This document shows positions 24,679 to 36,590 of a stretch of 64,000 bases of DNA, in pieces. The notes under the pieces were generated by a model. It searched no databases, had not been told where the DNA came from, and worked only from the letters and a program-made list of their open reading frames with translations. The position numbers and the translations under genes were made by a program. Positions within the stretch are counted from its first letter, which is position 1; the number at the start of each line of letters is the position of its first letter. Source of the DNA: Enoplolaimus lenunculus. Taxonomy: Eukaryota > Nematoda > Enoplea > Enoplida > Thoracostomopsidae. The stretch spans positions 496,001-560,000 of the forward strand of contig JASANG010003711.1 in the NCBI GenBank assembly GCA_030248215.1, in the 5' to 3' direction.

Positions 24679-24893
24679 TACACCGTAAATTTCAATGAGT
24701 TCATTAATCAACTCGTCTGATGAGTTAGCTATTTCTGAATTAATACCAGTAAACAGTTGATTCTGAGTGAGTTGATTAATTACGTCGCAATGAGCGGAAT
24801 CAACTCAGAATTCTGAGTTCTGATATTTCTAACTCAGACTGAGTGATTCAATTCATTCTGAGTTAAATTCAACTAACTGAAATTTACAGTGTA
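24679..24893. mobile_element. Palindromic MITE (ACTGTAAATTTCA ends)
   Basis: Left TACACCGTAAATTTCA, right TGAAATTTACAGTGTA. The interior is built of alternating GAGTTGATT and AACTCAGAATTCTGAGTT words, so most of the 215 bp can fold back on itself. TA flanks fit a TA-targeting element. No ORF. Confidence 0.7.
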
Positions 24894-25734
24894 TGATGGG
24901 TGTTGCAACTTTAATGATAGAGGTTGTGAAACTGAAAACATCATAATAATAAAATTTCAAATCAAAAGATTGTAAATTGAGTTTTTACTTTTAATGTGAG
25001 AAATCGCTGCGACACCATATTAATTAAATCGAAACATCAACATTAATGGCTGCATTTCAGCTTTTTGTTTTCACACAAACAATATTTGAATCGTCGTGAA
25101 AAAGTGAAAGGTCAAGAAAATGTAATATTTGAAATAGTTCACAACTTTTAGCAATTCCCAACCCCCAAAACTTAATGTAGCAGTTTTCTCTATTTTACTA
25201 CGCGTTCTCTTTTACACTTTCCAATTCTAAATTTCAAATCCGTAATGTCTCCGTCGAGGAACGTTCAAAATCATCGTATAAGTACAGGTGAATATCGAGA
25301 AAATTGCAAACTCTTGTATATACTGAATAAATTTTTCCAAATATCATTTTCGCGTACAATGTAAATGACCTTTGGCTTCATCCGCGTTTTTTTCATTCTC
25401 GGTGTGCAACGAAATTCTGAACAAAATCGAACAATAAAAAAACGGTGTTGTGCGCGTTTTACGTTGATAGAAGTTGAGATTATTACATGCACTAACAACA
25501 ACCAATATTATCATTATGTTGCATAATTATGGAAACTGCCTCCCAAGAGTAATCACTATAGGCAGTGATTTGCACTGATTTAATGTGCAATCTATTGCAG
25601 TATTTAATTGTGACTTTCGATAAAAATTTGTTCAAATTATACTATAACACTGCAATTGTATTATCGTTTATGTATTGCTATGGAATCTATGAAAATATGT
25701 GGGTTTTAGTTGAAACCAATACAAATATCCGTAG

Positions 25735-25840
25735 GCTTTTGTATGCTTAGGCTTAGCACTCATACTTATGTTTAGGTTTAGGTTTTGGAAAAGGCTTTGC
25801 TAAGCCTAAGGCGTGGCGAACATTTTGTTTAAGGCTAAAC
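25735..25840. repeat. TTAGGC-like tract
   Basis: ATGCTTAGGCTTAGCAC..., GTTTAGGTTTAGG, then GCTAAGCCTAAGGC. Degenerate TTAGGC words occur in both orientations; the ends of the element are not clear. Confidence 0.45.
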
Positions 25841-26422
25841 CGGAAGTAGATTGCAGCACGGTTATCATCGTGGCACAGTTTATTTAACTGGATGTATAGG
25901 TAAACATGTCCATTGCTTAGTAAGTTTGTATTTGTAATAAAATTAATATAACAACACTTTATGAAAATTTGTTTGGAACCATAGCAGCATTAGTATCCAA
26001 ATGGACGTTCTGTGCTCACAGTAATGGTGGACACCTGAAGCATTTCGTGGAAATATACAATTTCACACGTATATGCCACAAGCGAATGCAAATTTGTTAA
26101 CAAATGATTGTATCAATTCACATGCAGTCCGAATTTCAGAAACCATTTCACTGAAGTGGTAAAAAGCGAATTGTCAACAATTTCTTGCGAAAATCTTAAC
26201 TTTTACCATTAGCAGAAAAAGTTTATTGCGGGGCGAGGAGGGGGGGGCGATGGATATATTCTGTTCCCCGAATCAATTTGACCAACACTAGAAAAATTCT
26301 ATGTTAAGAACAATTTGCTTGTCTTCTGTAGAAGACTTCGTGCTCCCTGATGCAACATTTCCTGGCTTGATGAGGCTGTAGTGTTTTAACAGGAAAGAAG
26401 ACGAACGCCACTGGAAATATGG

Positions 26423-26693
26423 TTAACCCTTTCTCACATGAATATTTTCTATTTCCCCTGAGACATACATTTATGCTAGGATTCGAACTCCAGTGACTAG
26501 AGTTGGAGGCGTATACCATCGCCACTCAGCTATAAGAGCTTGACGCTCGGGCCCGAGGGGGCTCTCACGTCTTGTGGTGATTTAGTACTATATATACGTG
26601 TTGCAATTGTTAAACACGGTGCGATATATATTATTTAACGTATATACACTGCGTTGAGTTGCCTATAGGCAACTCAATGTGAGAAGGGGTTAA
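26423..26693 (-). mobile_element. 271-bp TIR element with tRNA-like core (copy 2, inverted)
   Basis: Flanked exactly by TTAA on both sides (26423-26426 and 26690-26693). The ends CCCTTTCTCACAT and ATGTGAGAAGGGG are inverted, the pattern of piggyBac-type elements. It has the same length and order as copy 1, but on the minus strand: tRNA-like A and B boxes at about 26465-26540, the GAGCCCC hairpin, and the 16-bp palindrome GTTGCCTATAGGCAAC near the right end. Confidence 0.78.
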
Positions 26694-28253
26694 TATTTGA
26701 CAAATTGAACAACGATAAAATTAAAAATGAAATATGAATGAGAAAAAAGTAACAAAGAAATTGAAAATATAGAGACGAAAGTACGTTAATGATTCGAACA
26801 ACAGATAGAAATTTGTTTACGTCAGGAGCTGTATTCACAGCTGTGTTTAGCGTTGAACGAACTCATGTGCGAATAAGTAAGTAAGCTACTATTTGATCAC
26901 TCACTGGCCTTTAGGTCAATTGACAACTGGTGATAAATGCTACACACAACTGAGATTACGAGCACTAATTTCAACACTGTTGCTCTGACCATATAAGCTA
27001 ACGTATGCGCTCCGATTATATAGGCTCAATTCCATAGTGTATTTTATTAATGGGTTTGTACAAGTGTCGAGTATAAACTGCCTATTGCAGTACCGGTACT
27101 CTTAATGCGCTTCTAAACACAATAAAACTCAGTAATCAGACAAAAACAGGCCACTATCTTAACATATCTTGCTGAGTTAAGACTGCGACAAAGATATGAA
27201 AATGGAATTTTAATTGTGAACACTAGACTACTAGAAAAAAAGTAGGAAAAATTGGTGAATTAACGCCTGTAATTTATACGTGGTTAAAACATAAGACAAA
27301 AGAACAAAATATAGCGATTAATTTTGTAATATGGTGTTCAAAAAACTACACAAAAACTAATTTACAACAACTATTTCCTGTTATTAGAGTTTTAAACTTT
27401 TGAAAATTTGCCGTTAAATTAGGTAATTAAAATTTCGGTCAATTTGAAAATTTTGCCAGTAACCTGTATTGCGTTGCGCAATTGTTGGAAAAAATTTGCG
27501 CTTTCGCAGCAAGAGCATAATCTTGAAGCATGCAATTGAGTGTAAAGCATGCTTACAACAGCAGTAACGCCTTACGACACTGATGAATCCCATAGCAGAA
27601 GAGTTAAGCTACTTTTCTGAAAAGTCTTCGCGATTATAAACTTGTATCAAAGCACTACTATGTTCCTCACTCTGCTGCGGTTTTATGATTCGCATTCACT
27701 CAATTCGCCTAGCTTTCCCCGTGGAAACCGCTTTAGTGAAAAAATTGTACCTAGATTAAATCAAAAGATCATTTATTTTGTTTATATTAGCAATTATTCA
27801 GGTTTTGCATATGGTTACATCTGCATTTAAAGTGTGTTTGTTGAATTTCAACCGAAGTTCAAAGCAGGAAACGTCTAATAATAACAACGCAAATTAAAAC
27901 AGTATTAAAATTTGAATTTTTGAAAAATTGAAATTATTTATATTTCAGCATCATATAAAAATCTAAAAATTATACTTTTGTTGCGTATGACTTGCAGAAA
28001 TGCAAGAGCACAGCACATGTTCAAACTAACGGTCGTAAACAGCAATAATTAACCTATAAATTTAAGCGATTTCCTGAAGAATTTTGCTAAAAGTGAAACG
28101 TTTTTGTGCAATAAATAATCACAACATAGTTTGGGATCGAAATATTAAACTTTGCAAACAGCAGGTCAATTGCATCTCAAATAACCCTGTTGTATAACAC
28201 CGTTATTCAAGCCTTTGCATTCGTCTGTAATTTTTTCGGCTAATGTATTATAC

Positions 28254-28406
28254 AGGGCCGTAACAGTAGTATAAGCATATTCTTAAGCGTAAAGCCTAAG
28301 CCTAAACCTAAGTGTAACAATAAGCAAAAAAGCTAGTTTGAATTTTAAGCTTACCCTATTGCATTCCCACAGAAAAACATTACGCCACTGATCTTTACAT
28401 GGGCCG
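28254..28406. mobile_element. TTAGGC-bearing element (family B)
   Basis: The right end CACTGATCTTTACATGGGCC matches the family-B end seen at 40163 and 45985. The interior has AAAGCCTAAGCCTAAACCT. The left end begins GGGCCGTAACAGTAG. Confidence 0.55.
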
Positions 28407-28568
28407 TAGATTGTTGGCCTATTGCGATGGATGCTATAAGAAAAGTCGCTAACAATGATTTCGAGAAACTCTGATACCTCTAGAAATATTTTTTTACTTC
28501 TCTGTTCGTTAAACTTGCCAATGAAAAAATATTTTTTTTCGTTAAACTGAATTCAACATTACACTTAC

Positions 28569-28737
28569 CCTTTGAGGTACAGCTGTAGTTGAAATTGACC
28601 AATTTGAATTCAATACTAGACCATGGCTATCATAAGCTGGGATCCGATAGTGGACGTTGGTAAACGGACGTTGATTTTGTCGAAAGTCCGGCGAAGGCCG
28701 ATATCCGGCTGAATTAGGATTATACGACAGGGACATA
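28569..28737 (-). CDS. Probable ectodomain exon of the kinase gene
   Basis: 56 codons ending CCTCAAAGG|GTAAGT, a consensus donor in phase 0. That is the phase needed to enter the transmembrane exon at 20463. The product (YNPNSAGYRPSPDFRQ ... NSNWSISTTAVPQR) is hydrophilic and has an NWS glycosylation sequon, but I cannot assign it to a Sema, PSI or IPT domain. The start is uncertain: an acceptor CCCCTGAAG before 28737 (phase 2) or the ATG at 28736. The frame is open further upstream to about 28860 except for one TGA at 28742-28740, with Cys residues and an NGT sequon in that part. Confidence 0.5.
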
Positions 28738-31700
28738 CTTCAGGGGAGACCTTTAAATGTTTCTGGAGTGCACTTTTCGCTTGTACCATTCACGCAAACA
28801 CCGAATAATATTGCACTCAAACGTTTAAGGTACGGCAAGGACAGATTTAGACGTTGGCAATTAGATCATAGCGTGCAGCATTGATTGTAAGATTTACTTG
28901 AAAATGGTAGTGCCGTTGTATCACAGATAGTTCAGGAACGCTTTGGTTGCAGATCTGACAGAGGTTGCATTGGGTGATTATTAAATTAAGATTAGCTACA
29001 AATTTGAATCTAAGTTGATTATGCTATATTTTCGCTATTAAAATTCGAAGGACTAAAACATTTTACTGCTTATGAATATATTAAAAACACGCATAGAACT
29101 GTGTGAACCAAGAGCGCAGCCAGGATTTGAGAAAATAGATGGGTTATGTTCTGTGAAATTTCGAAGGTTGTTTCTTTAAACATCATCCCCCATGGCTACA
29201 TTATTGGGCAAACAATCAAATTAAATTGTACCAGATTAGAAGCATAACTTTGCTTTACCTATGAAACCAAAAACAACCAACCATTTAGCAGGCAAGTTTT
29301 CTAAATTTTCTAAGAACAAAAAAACCACAAAACCAAAAAACCCACGTGCGGAAAATTTTGTTCAATGGACTAGCGGCTCTGTTGCACTCGCTTCTCCAAT
29401 GTTGATATCATCCACTCTGGCTATTAGTAGCACTATAAGCTTTTACACTATTTGGATCAAATTCCATTGAATTCCAGGCAAGTGGGCACAGTGCTGTCTT
29501 CAAGCCGTAGCTAGCTCAGCGAGCCAGAGAGCTGAATGTTTTTGAGGACGGACATACAAGGGTTTGCGATGATTTACAGGCAAGTTTTCAAATTTTCTAA
29601 GAAGTGCGAAAATTTTTCTCAGGATGTCAACCCAAACTGCTCAGAATAAATAAAAGATACGATAAAGGGATGGGTTGAGTTTTTTAACTCTCGTTTCCCC
29701 AAGTGTTAAAGTAACTTCCACGCATCATAGAAAAAATTGCGCTCGCATCCTTGGAGTTCATTAATTTGCTTCACAATTAATACTAACGCCTACCGTCATT
29801 TGCCCCCCTCCAGTTGGTATGGGTATCTTTCACTAAGCATTCGATATCGCATCTTCACGACAAAACAGAAGATCAACGATTTTCGCGTTGGAGAAATTAC
29901 TTTTCGTGTTTTGACATTTAGACCCTTCAAAGCGAACCAATTGCGCCTACATTACTCCCAGTGTCATACCACTTGTTGGACTCACAGCTGCATATTTTAC
30001 CGTTAAAACATCATAGCTAACCAAATGAACAATAATTTACTGTCATAACAGAAGAAAACAATGAAAAATTAGACAGTCGACGCATCTGTTAATGGTAGCA
30101 TTTTTGAAAAACTAAAACTGTTTTAGTAGTCAAAATTAGTGCTTAAAGTCAAATTAAGTCTAAAATGAATGCTTAATAGTAACTTGAGTGCAACAAGCTA
30201 TGCGCATTTTTACTACTTATGTAAACGCGAGGAAGTTTACTTTGTATTTTCATAGTGTGACGTTAAAACATTTTTGTCATTTTTAGTTGCCCGAAACGAG
30301 TTAATATTGTACCGTATTTGTTGCTATAATGTTACTTGATAGGCACAATGCGACAAGTGCATCTTTGGCCGCTGTGCAATAGCTTCTATGTGGTGCAGTG
30401 GTTTTGATACGTGAGTATTATAAAATCAACAGGTTGGGATTCGATTCCAAGTGATGGCACAGCGTAAATTGTTGAGACGAGTTGTTAAAAAATAATCGGT
30501 GAAAAGTTAATGCACCAATTTGGAGGTGTTAGCTCGCCGGAAGGTGATGTGATTCGCTCAATTATATGAAAAAGCATACAGATACAAGAGTGTACCATAA
30601 ACCATATTTAAATTGCATTTAAAGTTACAGAGTTTCAGTAAACTTGAAGTCCAGCCTGCTTAAATAGATTTCTATAAATTTTACACAATTGGTAAATGAT
30701 CAGCGTAATGAATCAGACGACATTGTGATCGTTTAAGCGTGTGCATGCATTTAATTTCAAAATTGCAAATTTGCAATATTTGTGCATGGGCGTATTGCAT
30801 GGGATAGGGAACATTAAGAGCACCCAATCAGCATTTATTTCTATCGGATTATACGCAGCTTTATTGGGTCATCGATAGGTGGTTTCCAATTCTATCTTAA
30901 AAACTCAGTATTTTATTCGTTTTGTTATCTGTGCCGGCCCCTATGATTCAAATTCCTCGATGCACCGCAGTATTTGTGCACTTGACCGCAGCTGAGTGAT
31001 AATTTCTTTTTCGCTGTTATACGGTCGCAATACAAAATGGTGCGTTGTCATTATGCTAATTAAGCATGTTTTTACCGCAAACATACACCGAATTTAGCGA
31101 ACGCAGCCAGCATGATTTTTGCGGTAAATTTAAAAAAACACCATTGAAAACTTAATTTTTCTTTTCAAATATAGTGTGCGTAAACTGTTACAACACATCG
31201 ATTTTAATTTGACAGGAAAACGAAAGAATATAAATCTGTAAGTGTCGGTTTTGCCCACGGTCATCTGCACGTATAAAATACGTAAGAATGGTCGCAGTGA
31301 TAGTGGCGGCTAGGGTGGCGGACTACCCCGAAATGGTTTACCAACAATTCAAATTTTAATGAAAAAATGATGTGACGCTAAATTGAAAAAAGACCCGTAT
31401 ACGAGCATCCCCAAAAAACTCTGGAACTAATCAGTAGCGGATCCGGAAATTTCAAAGAAACGCAATTTTTACTGCATGCAATACATGTGCCAATTTGCTG
31501 AGAGAAGACAATTTGTAACACCATTTTATTACAAAATATTTTCTAGCGGGAGGGGGGCTTACGCCTCCCACTTATCCATGAGTCCGCTAGCGGGACTAAT
31601 TCAATTTCAACTTTGTTACGATAAAGATCCTAGTAATTGTTACTACCTCGATTTTAATAAAATTAGCTGAACAGAATTCGAATACAATCCGATCTGAGGC

Positions 31701-32538
31701 TTAAGTATAAGCGTTAGCCGAGTCGCCATGTTATTTGCTAACAAAAAATTAGCTGCTCTGTTCTCATGACATCCGGTATGTATTCCTCTACAAAATTGGA
31801 ATTATTTAAGAATGCAATTTTTTGACACTTAAAGTCTTCTTCTGGGGAACCAAAGTATTTTTGCCAAAAAGTTTGCCAATTTAGGTTTCATTCGACGCAC
31901 AGTTTGCGACACTGAGTTTAAGCCACGAAAAGTTGAAATATGCAAAAATTTTCAAAATGTAACCATTTTAGGCCAAATGGCCCCAAACCCCAAACTAGCG
32001 TGCAGCATTCAAATTGTCCATTTGTTAGCCAGTCTTACCCTATTAACAGTTTAGTTTATTTGTGCCATCATAACTCGCGTCACAAAAAATTATTAATCAC
32101 AGGTCGCAGCTGGTATGTATTTAAACAAAGCATCGGGTGCATTCTTCAGTAGTATATGCTATTTTTAATAGACCATCAGGTCCCAAGCAAGAGAAGGACC
32201 AGAGATTATCGCCTATGCTAACAAAATTGTAACATCGCTTGTAAAATTGTAACGCGAGATCGGTCCATGCCCATCTGAAAAATTGTCAACAACCGCAACT
32301 TGTTCAGCCGATTATACGAGCTTGATGATTTTTTCGCTTCGAGGAATTCAGTTCACCTGCTTATTCTCCAACATTGGAGATGGTTTAAAAAAGCTACTAT
32401 GCGCATCACGGGCATCGTTGTTTGATTGTACAATTCCACTGAATCGTGTCGGTTAAAATAAAAACGTACATTTTTGAAAAGAAAAACAAAAAATAAACAC
32501 ACAATAAAAAATTAAAAACAAAGGTGAGAAATAAAATG
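28738..32538. other. Intergenic or intronic AT-rich DNA
   Basis: No exon recognised. Holds a diverged GTAGC-type repeat at about 29500-29640 and a tRNA-like relic at 30381-30460. Confidence 0.4.
30381..30460 (+). ncRNA. tRNA-like relic
   Basis: TGGTGCAGTGGTT resembles an A box, and GGGATTCGATTCC is a good B box. TTGGG-ATTCGAT-TCCAA folds as a T arm with a 7-base loop. No proper anticodon stem or paired acceptor ends are visible, so it is a tRNA pseudogene or SINE head rather than a working tRNA. Confidence 0.4.
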
Positions 32539-32708
32539 CTGTTGGATTTTTCTATTTCTTGCCTTAAAATGATGCCGATCCGCGGAGAACAGCGAGCATC
32601 GTCAGCTCGGTTGATGTTTGAAATATGCTTGTTGAACCCACGGGTTCATCGTTCAGATCATCAGTATGCTATTGTGGCGGATTCAGCTGTTGTACACTTC
32701 CCTGGCAA
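32539..32708 (+). CDS. Candidate first exon, unknown protein
   Basis: An open frame of about 57 codons starts at ATG after an A-rich leader (AAATAAAATG) and ends at GGCAA|GTAGGC, a plausible donor. The composition (MMPIRGEQRASSARLM ... YAIVADSAVVHFPG) is more protein-like than the surrounding chance frames. No family recognised, no partner exon found, and an inverted-repeat element begins immediately downstream. Chance is a real alternative. Confidence 0.25.
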
Positions 32709-32713
32709 GTAGG

Positions 32714-32917
32714 CTTTATCGAATCTACGACAATTCGTCGCCCGACAAATTGATGCCCAACAGTGCCTTAAATCCGGTGAATTAAGCGCAATCTTAAGCC
32801 AAAGCCTAAACCTAAGCATAATGTTGGACGATGAATTGTCGAGTCAATGAAATTCCGGATTACATGCTGTCGGTCAACGAGTTATCGGGTGACGAAGTGT
32901 CGTGATCGGCTTTAATA
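32714..32917. mobile_element. TIR element enclosing a TTAGGC-like tract
   Basis: The left region CGACAATTCGTCGCCCGAC is inverted in the right region GTTATCGGGTGACGAAGTG, with a second inverted copy GGACGATGAATTGTCG inside. The middle holds AAGCCAAAGCCTAAACC. About 200 bp with no ORF. Confidence 0.55.
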
Positions 32918-34454
32918 AACGCAGGCAGTGGCGTACCAAACAACTTTGTATTCAGACGCGGCATCCAGGTGTGTGGTTTGGGTTCCGTGGCCCCTCAACC
33001 AAACTTATGAAATCCTAGGGTCGAATCTACGATGTTCGCAGGGAAATCACAGGCTGACCTAACTTCTAAAGTTAGTAAAGACACGAGTTTCCGAATTCTC
33101 TTTAAGACTCTCTAATTTATTGTGTGCTAAGGAAATGGACTATTCAGAACAATCATCAATGTGCCAAATGCTAGGCAGGTACTAGTGCCTTAGCACAAGT
33201 TAAAAATTTTAGTTTGGAGTCTGGCAGGAGACATTTTTTGTATATATATGAAATATTTTTAGGCACCAGAAGTCATAGCAGAGTGAGCTGGAAGCTAAGT
33301 ACAATTTATGTGTATAGGTAAATTTCGAAAATTCCCCAAAGCTCAGAATTATCTTTCTCTAACAATTCCCGAAAACTCGTCAATTGAAGCTACTAAGCTG
33401 AAATCGCTATACTTGAGCATTACCATCGGGCCTTTTTGGTAACGTGCCTTGGGCGGAAACCGAGCATACATGTTGGTACCCGAAAGATACTCAGGTGAGG
33501 CTTAGACATAAGTTTAGGATAATATCGGGCGATTATCTCCAGCTAGCGATAAGTGTTCGAACAAGTCAATTACGACTCGCAATTTAAAAGACAACTGCGA
33601 AAATCAATTTAAATCGGATAAAACTTTTCTTTATCGTCTTGTATCTCAGCGAAATGTTTCAGAATGAAAAAAACTAAACGACAACCATAATTGCACTCAG
33701 AGCGCGTGCGCAGTATGTATTGAACGAACAAAAAATATGCACGAATTGCTCTGTCTGATATAGTCTATATACTGCTACTATTGCAACATGTTTGTGTGCA
33801 ACAATTACTCTCTTCTAACTCGTGCTATCGCTGAAACATCTTTTCAAAGCCAATACGTTTCTGTAGCACATTGATTTCTGTATTATTTCGGACAACTGAG
33901 ATTCCTACACACATATATTTTATAGAAATAGTTCTACCGCTGGCAGATTCAATGGGGTAGCCGGCCTGTTCTAAAAGCTTACTTCGACTGAGATTAAAAG
34001 CCAATTTTTCTTATTAAAATTTCGTACTCAAATTGCGTTTCGCTTCTCGTTCCGCTAGTTTTTGTATCATCATTATTGTATATCGCGCGGGCGGCCCCGT
34101 TAGAAATTTCTGGATCCATCACTGGAGTTCTATTGCAAAAAAGAGTATATAGTCAAGAGTGGTGTTCTTCTTGAAATCTACACATCTTTTCGATCGTTTC
34201 GATTTTTTTTCATCGTGTAAAAGTTTTAATTGTTGCACTGCGGCCTAAATCGCACATGGCCTAGCCGTCTCTGTGTGACACTGTCACATGTTTTACGGGC
34301 GTAATTCTTTTAACAATTATGGTTTTAAATGAACCCTTGTGGTTTAGGGTCAAAAAACGAGTAAATATGGCTGAAAATGTTTTGTCCATCCTTCTATTTA
34401 CTATCTAGTTATCGGTTCAGTGAAACAAATACATCGCCTTTGATAAACAGTTGT

Positions 34455-34682
34455 TTACCTAGGCCCATATTTTCAGATGTGTATAGCAACTATCATCAGT
34501 GAGTAATATGTTTTCAAACTCACTAATTATTGCAGTTACGGAACTCAAAATGGATGTTGGAGTTGAGTAACTTATATGTGAAAAGTGTGCTGAATTTTGA
34601 GCTTCAACATTCACTAAATTAAAAGTTACGAGAATTATCACCAAACGACGCTTGGAGCTGCATACAGAATACGGGCCTTAGC
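34455..34682. repeat. Dispersed repeat pair, copy 1
   Basis: AGGCCCATATTTTCAG at the left and ACAGAATACGGGCC at the right are roughly inverted. The interior (TGTGCTGAATTTTGAGC, GTTTTCAAACTC) is repeated at 49774-49999 in the same orientation with about 75-80% similarity by eye. Confidence 0.6.
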
Positions 34683-36471
34683 ACTAACCAGATGGGCACC
34701 AAGAGTGTATGCAAGGGGTGTGGGATAAAGGAGATATATTCCTAACAAAACAGGATTTAAAATAGTCTTCAGGATTCTAGAGGTAAAAATTTTTTTACAG
34801 CAGAATATACCCTCAATGATCTGAAATACCGACTACGACACGGCTGGCGGGCCCACCTGAATCGGTTAACCATCCGTAAACATCGAACACATTCCGACTC
34901 CCGCTTTATCAGCTGCTAAAGGTTTGACATTCTGATCGATCCTACCATTACTGGCGAGAAAAAGACTACCCCTAACTACTGAGCAAACCCATTGCCTTAA
35001 TCCTTAACCTTAAATTTGTGGGCAAAGTGTACAAGAGTTTGCTTACATTAGCGTTATATGGCATGGACAGGTCCCTAAATGTTTAGGACCACGCATATAC
35101 GAAACACAGCAAAAAATATAGCATTTTTACATTTTTTGCAGACTAAAAATTAAAATTTTCAAAAATGACTTGTACGTTTGTTTTTAATAGTAAAAAAGTA
35201 TTTTAAGTCTATATGGTTTTTAAAGCGAGTAGAAACTACTTTGGTCATTGAAAACTGTAGCATTTATTTGTTTTTGCTGGTAAAAGAATAAATTTTGATT
35301 TTCTTATAAGACAACAACAATTTGTGACATAAATTTTTGTACGGATAAACAAGTTTAAGTATAAACTAAACATAATTCGTCTAGGAAATTTGATGTGACA
35401 TTCATCTCTCGGGTCAGACGTTTTTAATAACCAAAGAGCGGTAAAACTAGTAGCTTAGTAGCTTTCAAGGGTTCTCGGTTTTTAAACGGTTTGAAACCAT
35501 AATTAACTTTCTATCTGTGGTTAAATAAAATGATTCTATTGCAAATCGATAAAGTAGATGTTAAACTTCACGGTATGGCTCTTCAAGCTCTGTACAAATA
35601 TTGAAACGTGGTCGAACAATTGTTTTGGCAATTCACATGATGTGGAAAACAACCTGTTGCGAATGGGTTGCTGATTTATTGGAAATAAAATGGTTCATGC
35701 ACATTTTCTCAATATTTGTGCTTAGGTTTAGGCTTAGACAGAGGTTTATAGGAAAACGTTGAGAGTATTTAAAACGTTTTGGAACCGTTTATACTTTTGA
35801 CATCTTTTTTGGCATTCTTACGCGTTTTGTTTTACTAATCTTGAATTTTTAATACCTCCTAAGCAAAGCAAAAGTCATCTCTTGTGCTAAATTTGAAACG
35901 ATGAACTTCAATTAATACACAAGACTCTTGCCAGCGGCGTATCCATAAATTTCAGACAGCAGCGCGGGCTGGGAACAATTATGAAACGCAATTTTTATCG
36001 TATGCTATATATTGGCTAATTTTCTGAGGGGAAAATGGTAAAAACCTTACCATTTTATTACAAATTCTGACAAGAAGAGAAAAGGCGTTCGCCCTCATCT
36101 GGATTTGCTGGTAGACTCGTCGAAACGGTAGACAGCTGCTAATCATTAACTCAAATTTATAGTTTATAAAAATCAAAACAACCTGTCTACTTATATATTT
36201 ATTTGCGCATTAAATTAAACAGTAAATAAATCACAAATGTTTAAAAAGGATATGATTACCTCAGTGGAAAATACAAACTTTAAAATTGTTGTGACGTCTT
36301 CGTTGAATGTCAAACCGAAAAATATTCACATTTCATTTTTTAAAATCTCACATCATCTCTGTTATGTTTTTCACATTACAGGTCTTGCGTTAACATTAAA
36401 AACAACACAACACTGACAGATTCAAGAGGGGTCACACAGACAGGGCCCCCAACAGGAATTAAAACCAAAAT

Positions 36472-36590
36472 TTTGTGATAAGATTTCGGTTCCCAAATTG
36501 TGTTTGGTTTCTGGTTCGCTTCGTTCGCAAGCTTTGTGTCAGCATTATATATCGCGCGGAATTCCCCGTCGGCGACTTTTTGATTCTGCC
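36472..36590. repeat. CTCGCTCGC / TATATATCGC repeat
   Basis: TTTGGTTTCTGGTTCGC, then CGCAAGCTTTGTG and CATTATATATCGCGCGG. Matches 20550-20690 and 34010-34110. Confidence 0.5.

Larger units (their letters stand above)
20464..28568. other. 8.1-kb putative intron of the kinase gene
   Basis: Contains inverted-repeat elements (entries at 21018, 21889, 22319, 24679, 26423) and AT-rich DNA. No other minus-strand exon was recognised, so the assumption that 28569-28737 joins directly to 20463 rests on phase alone. Confidence 0.4.
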
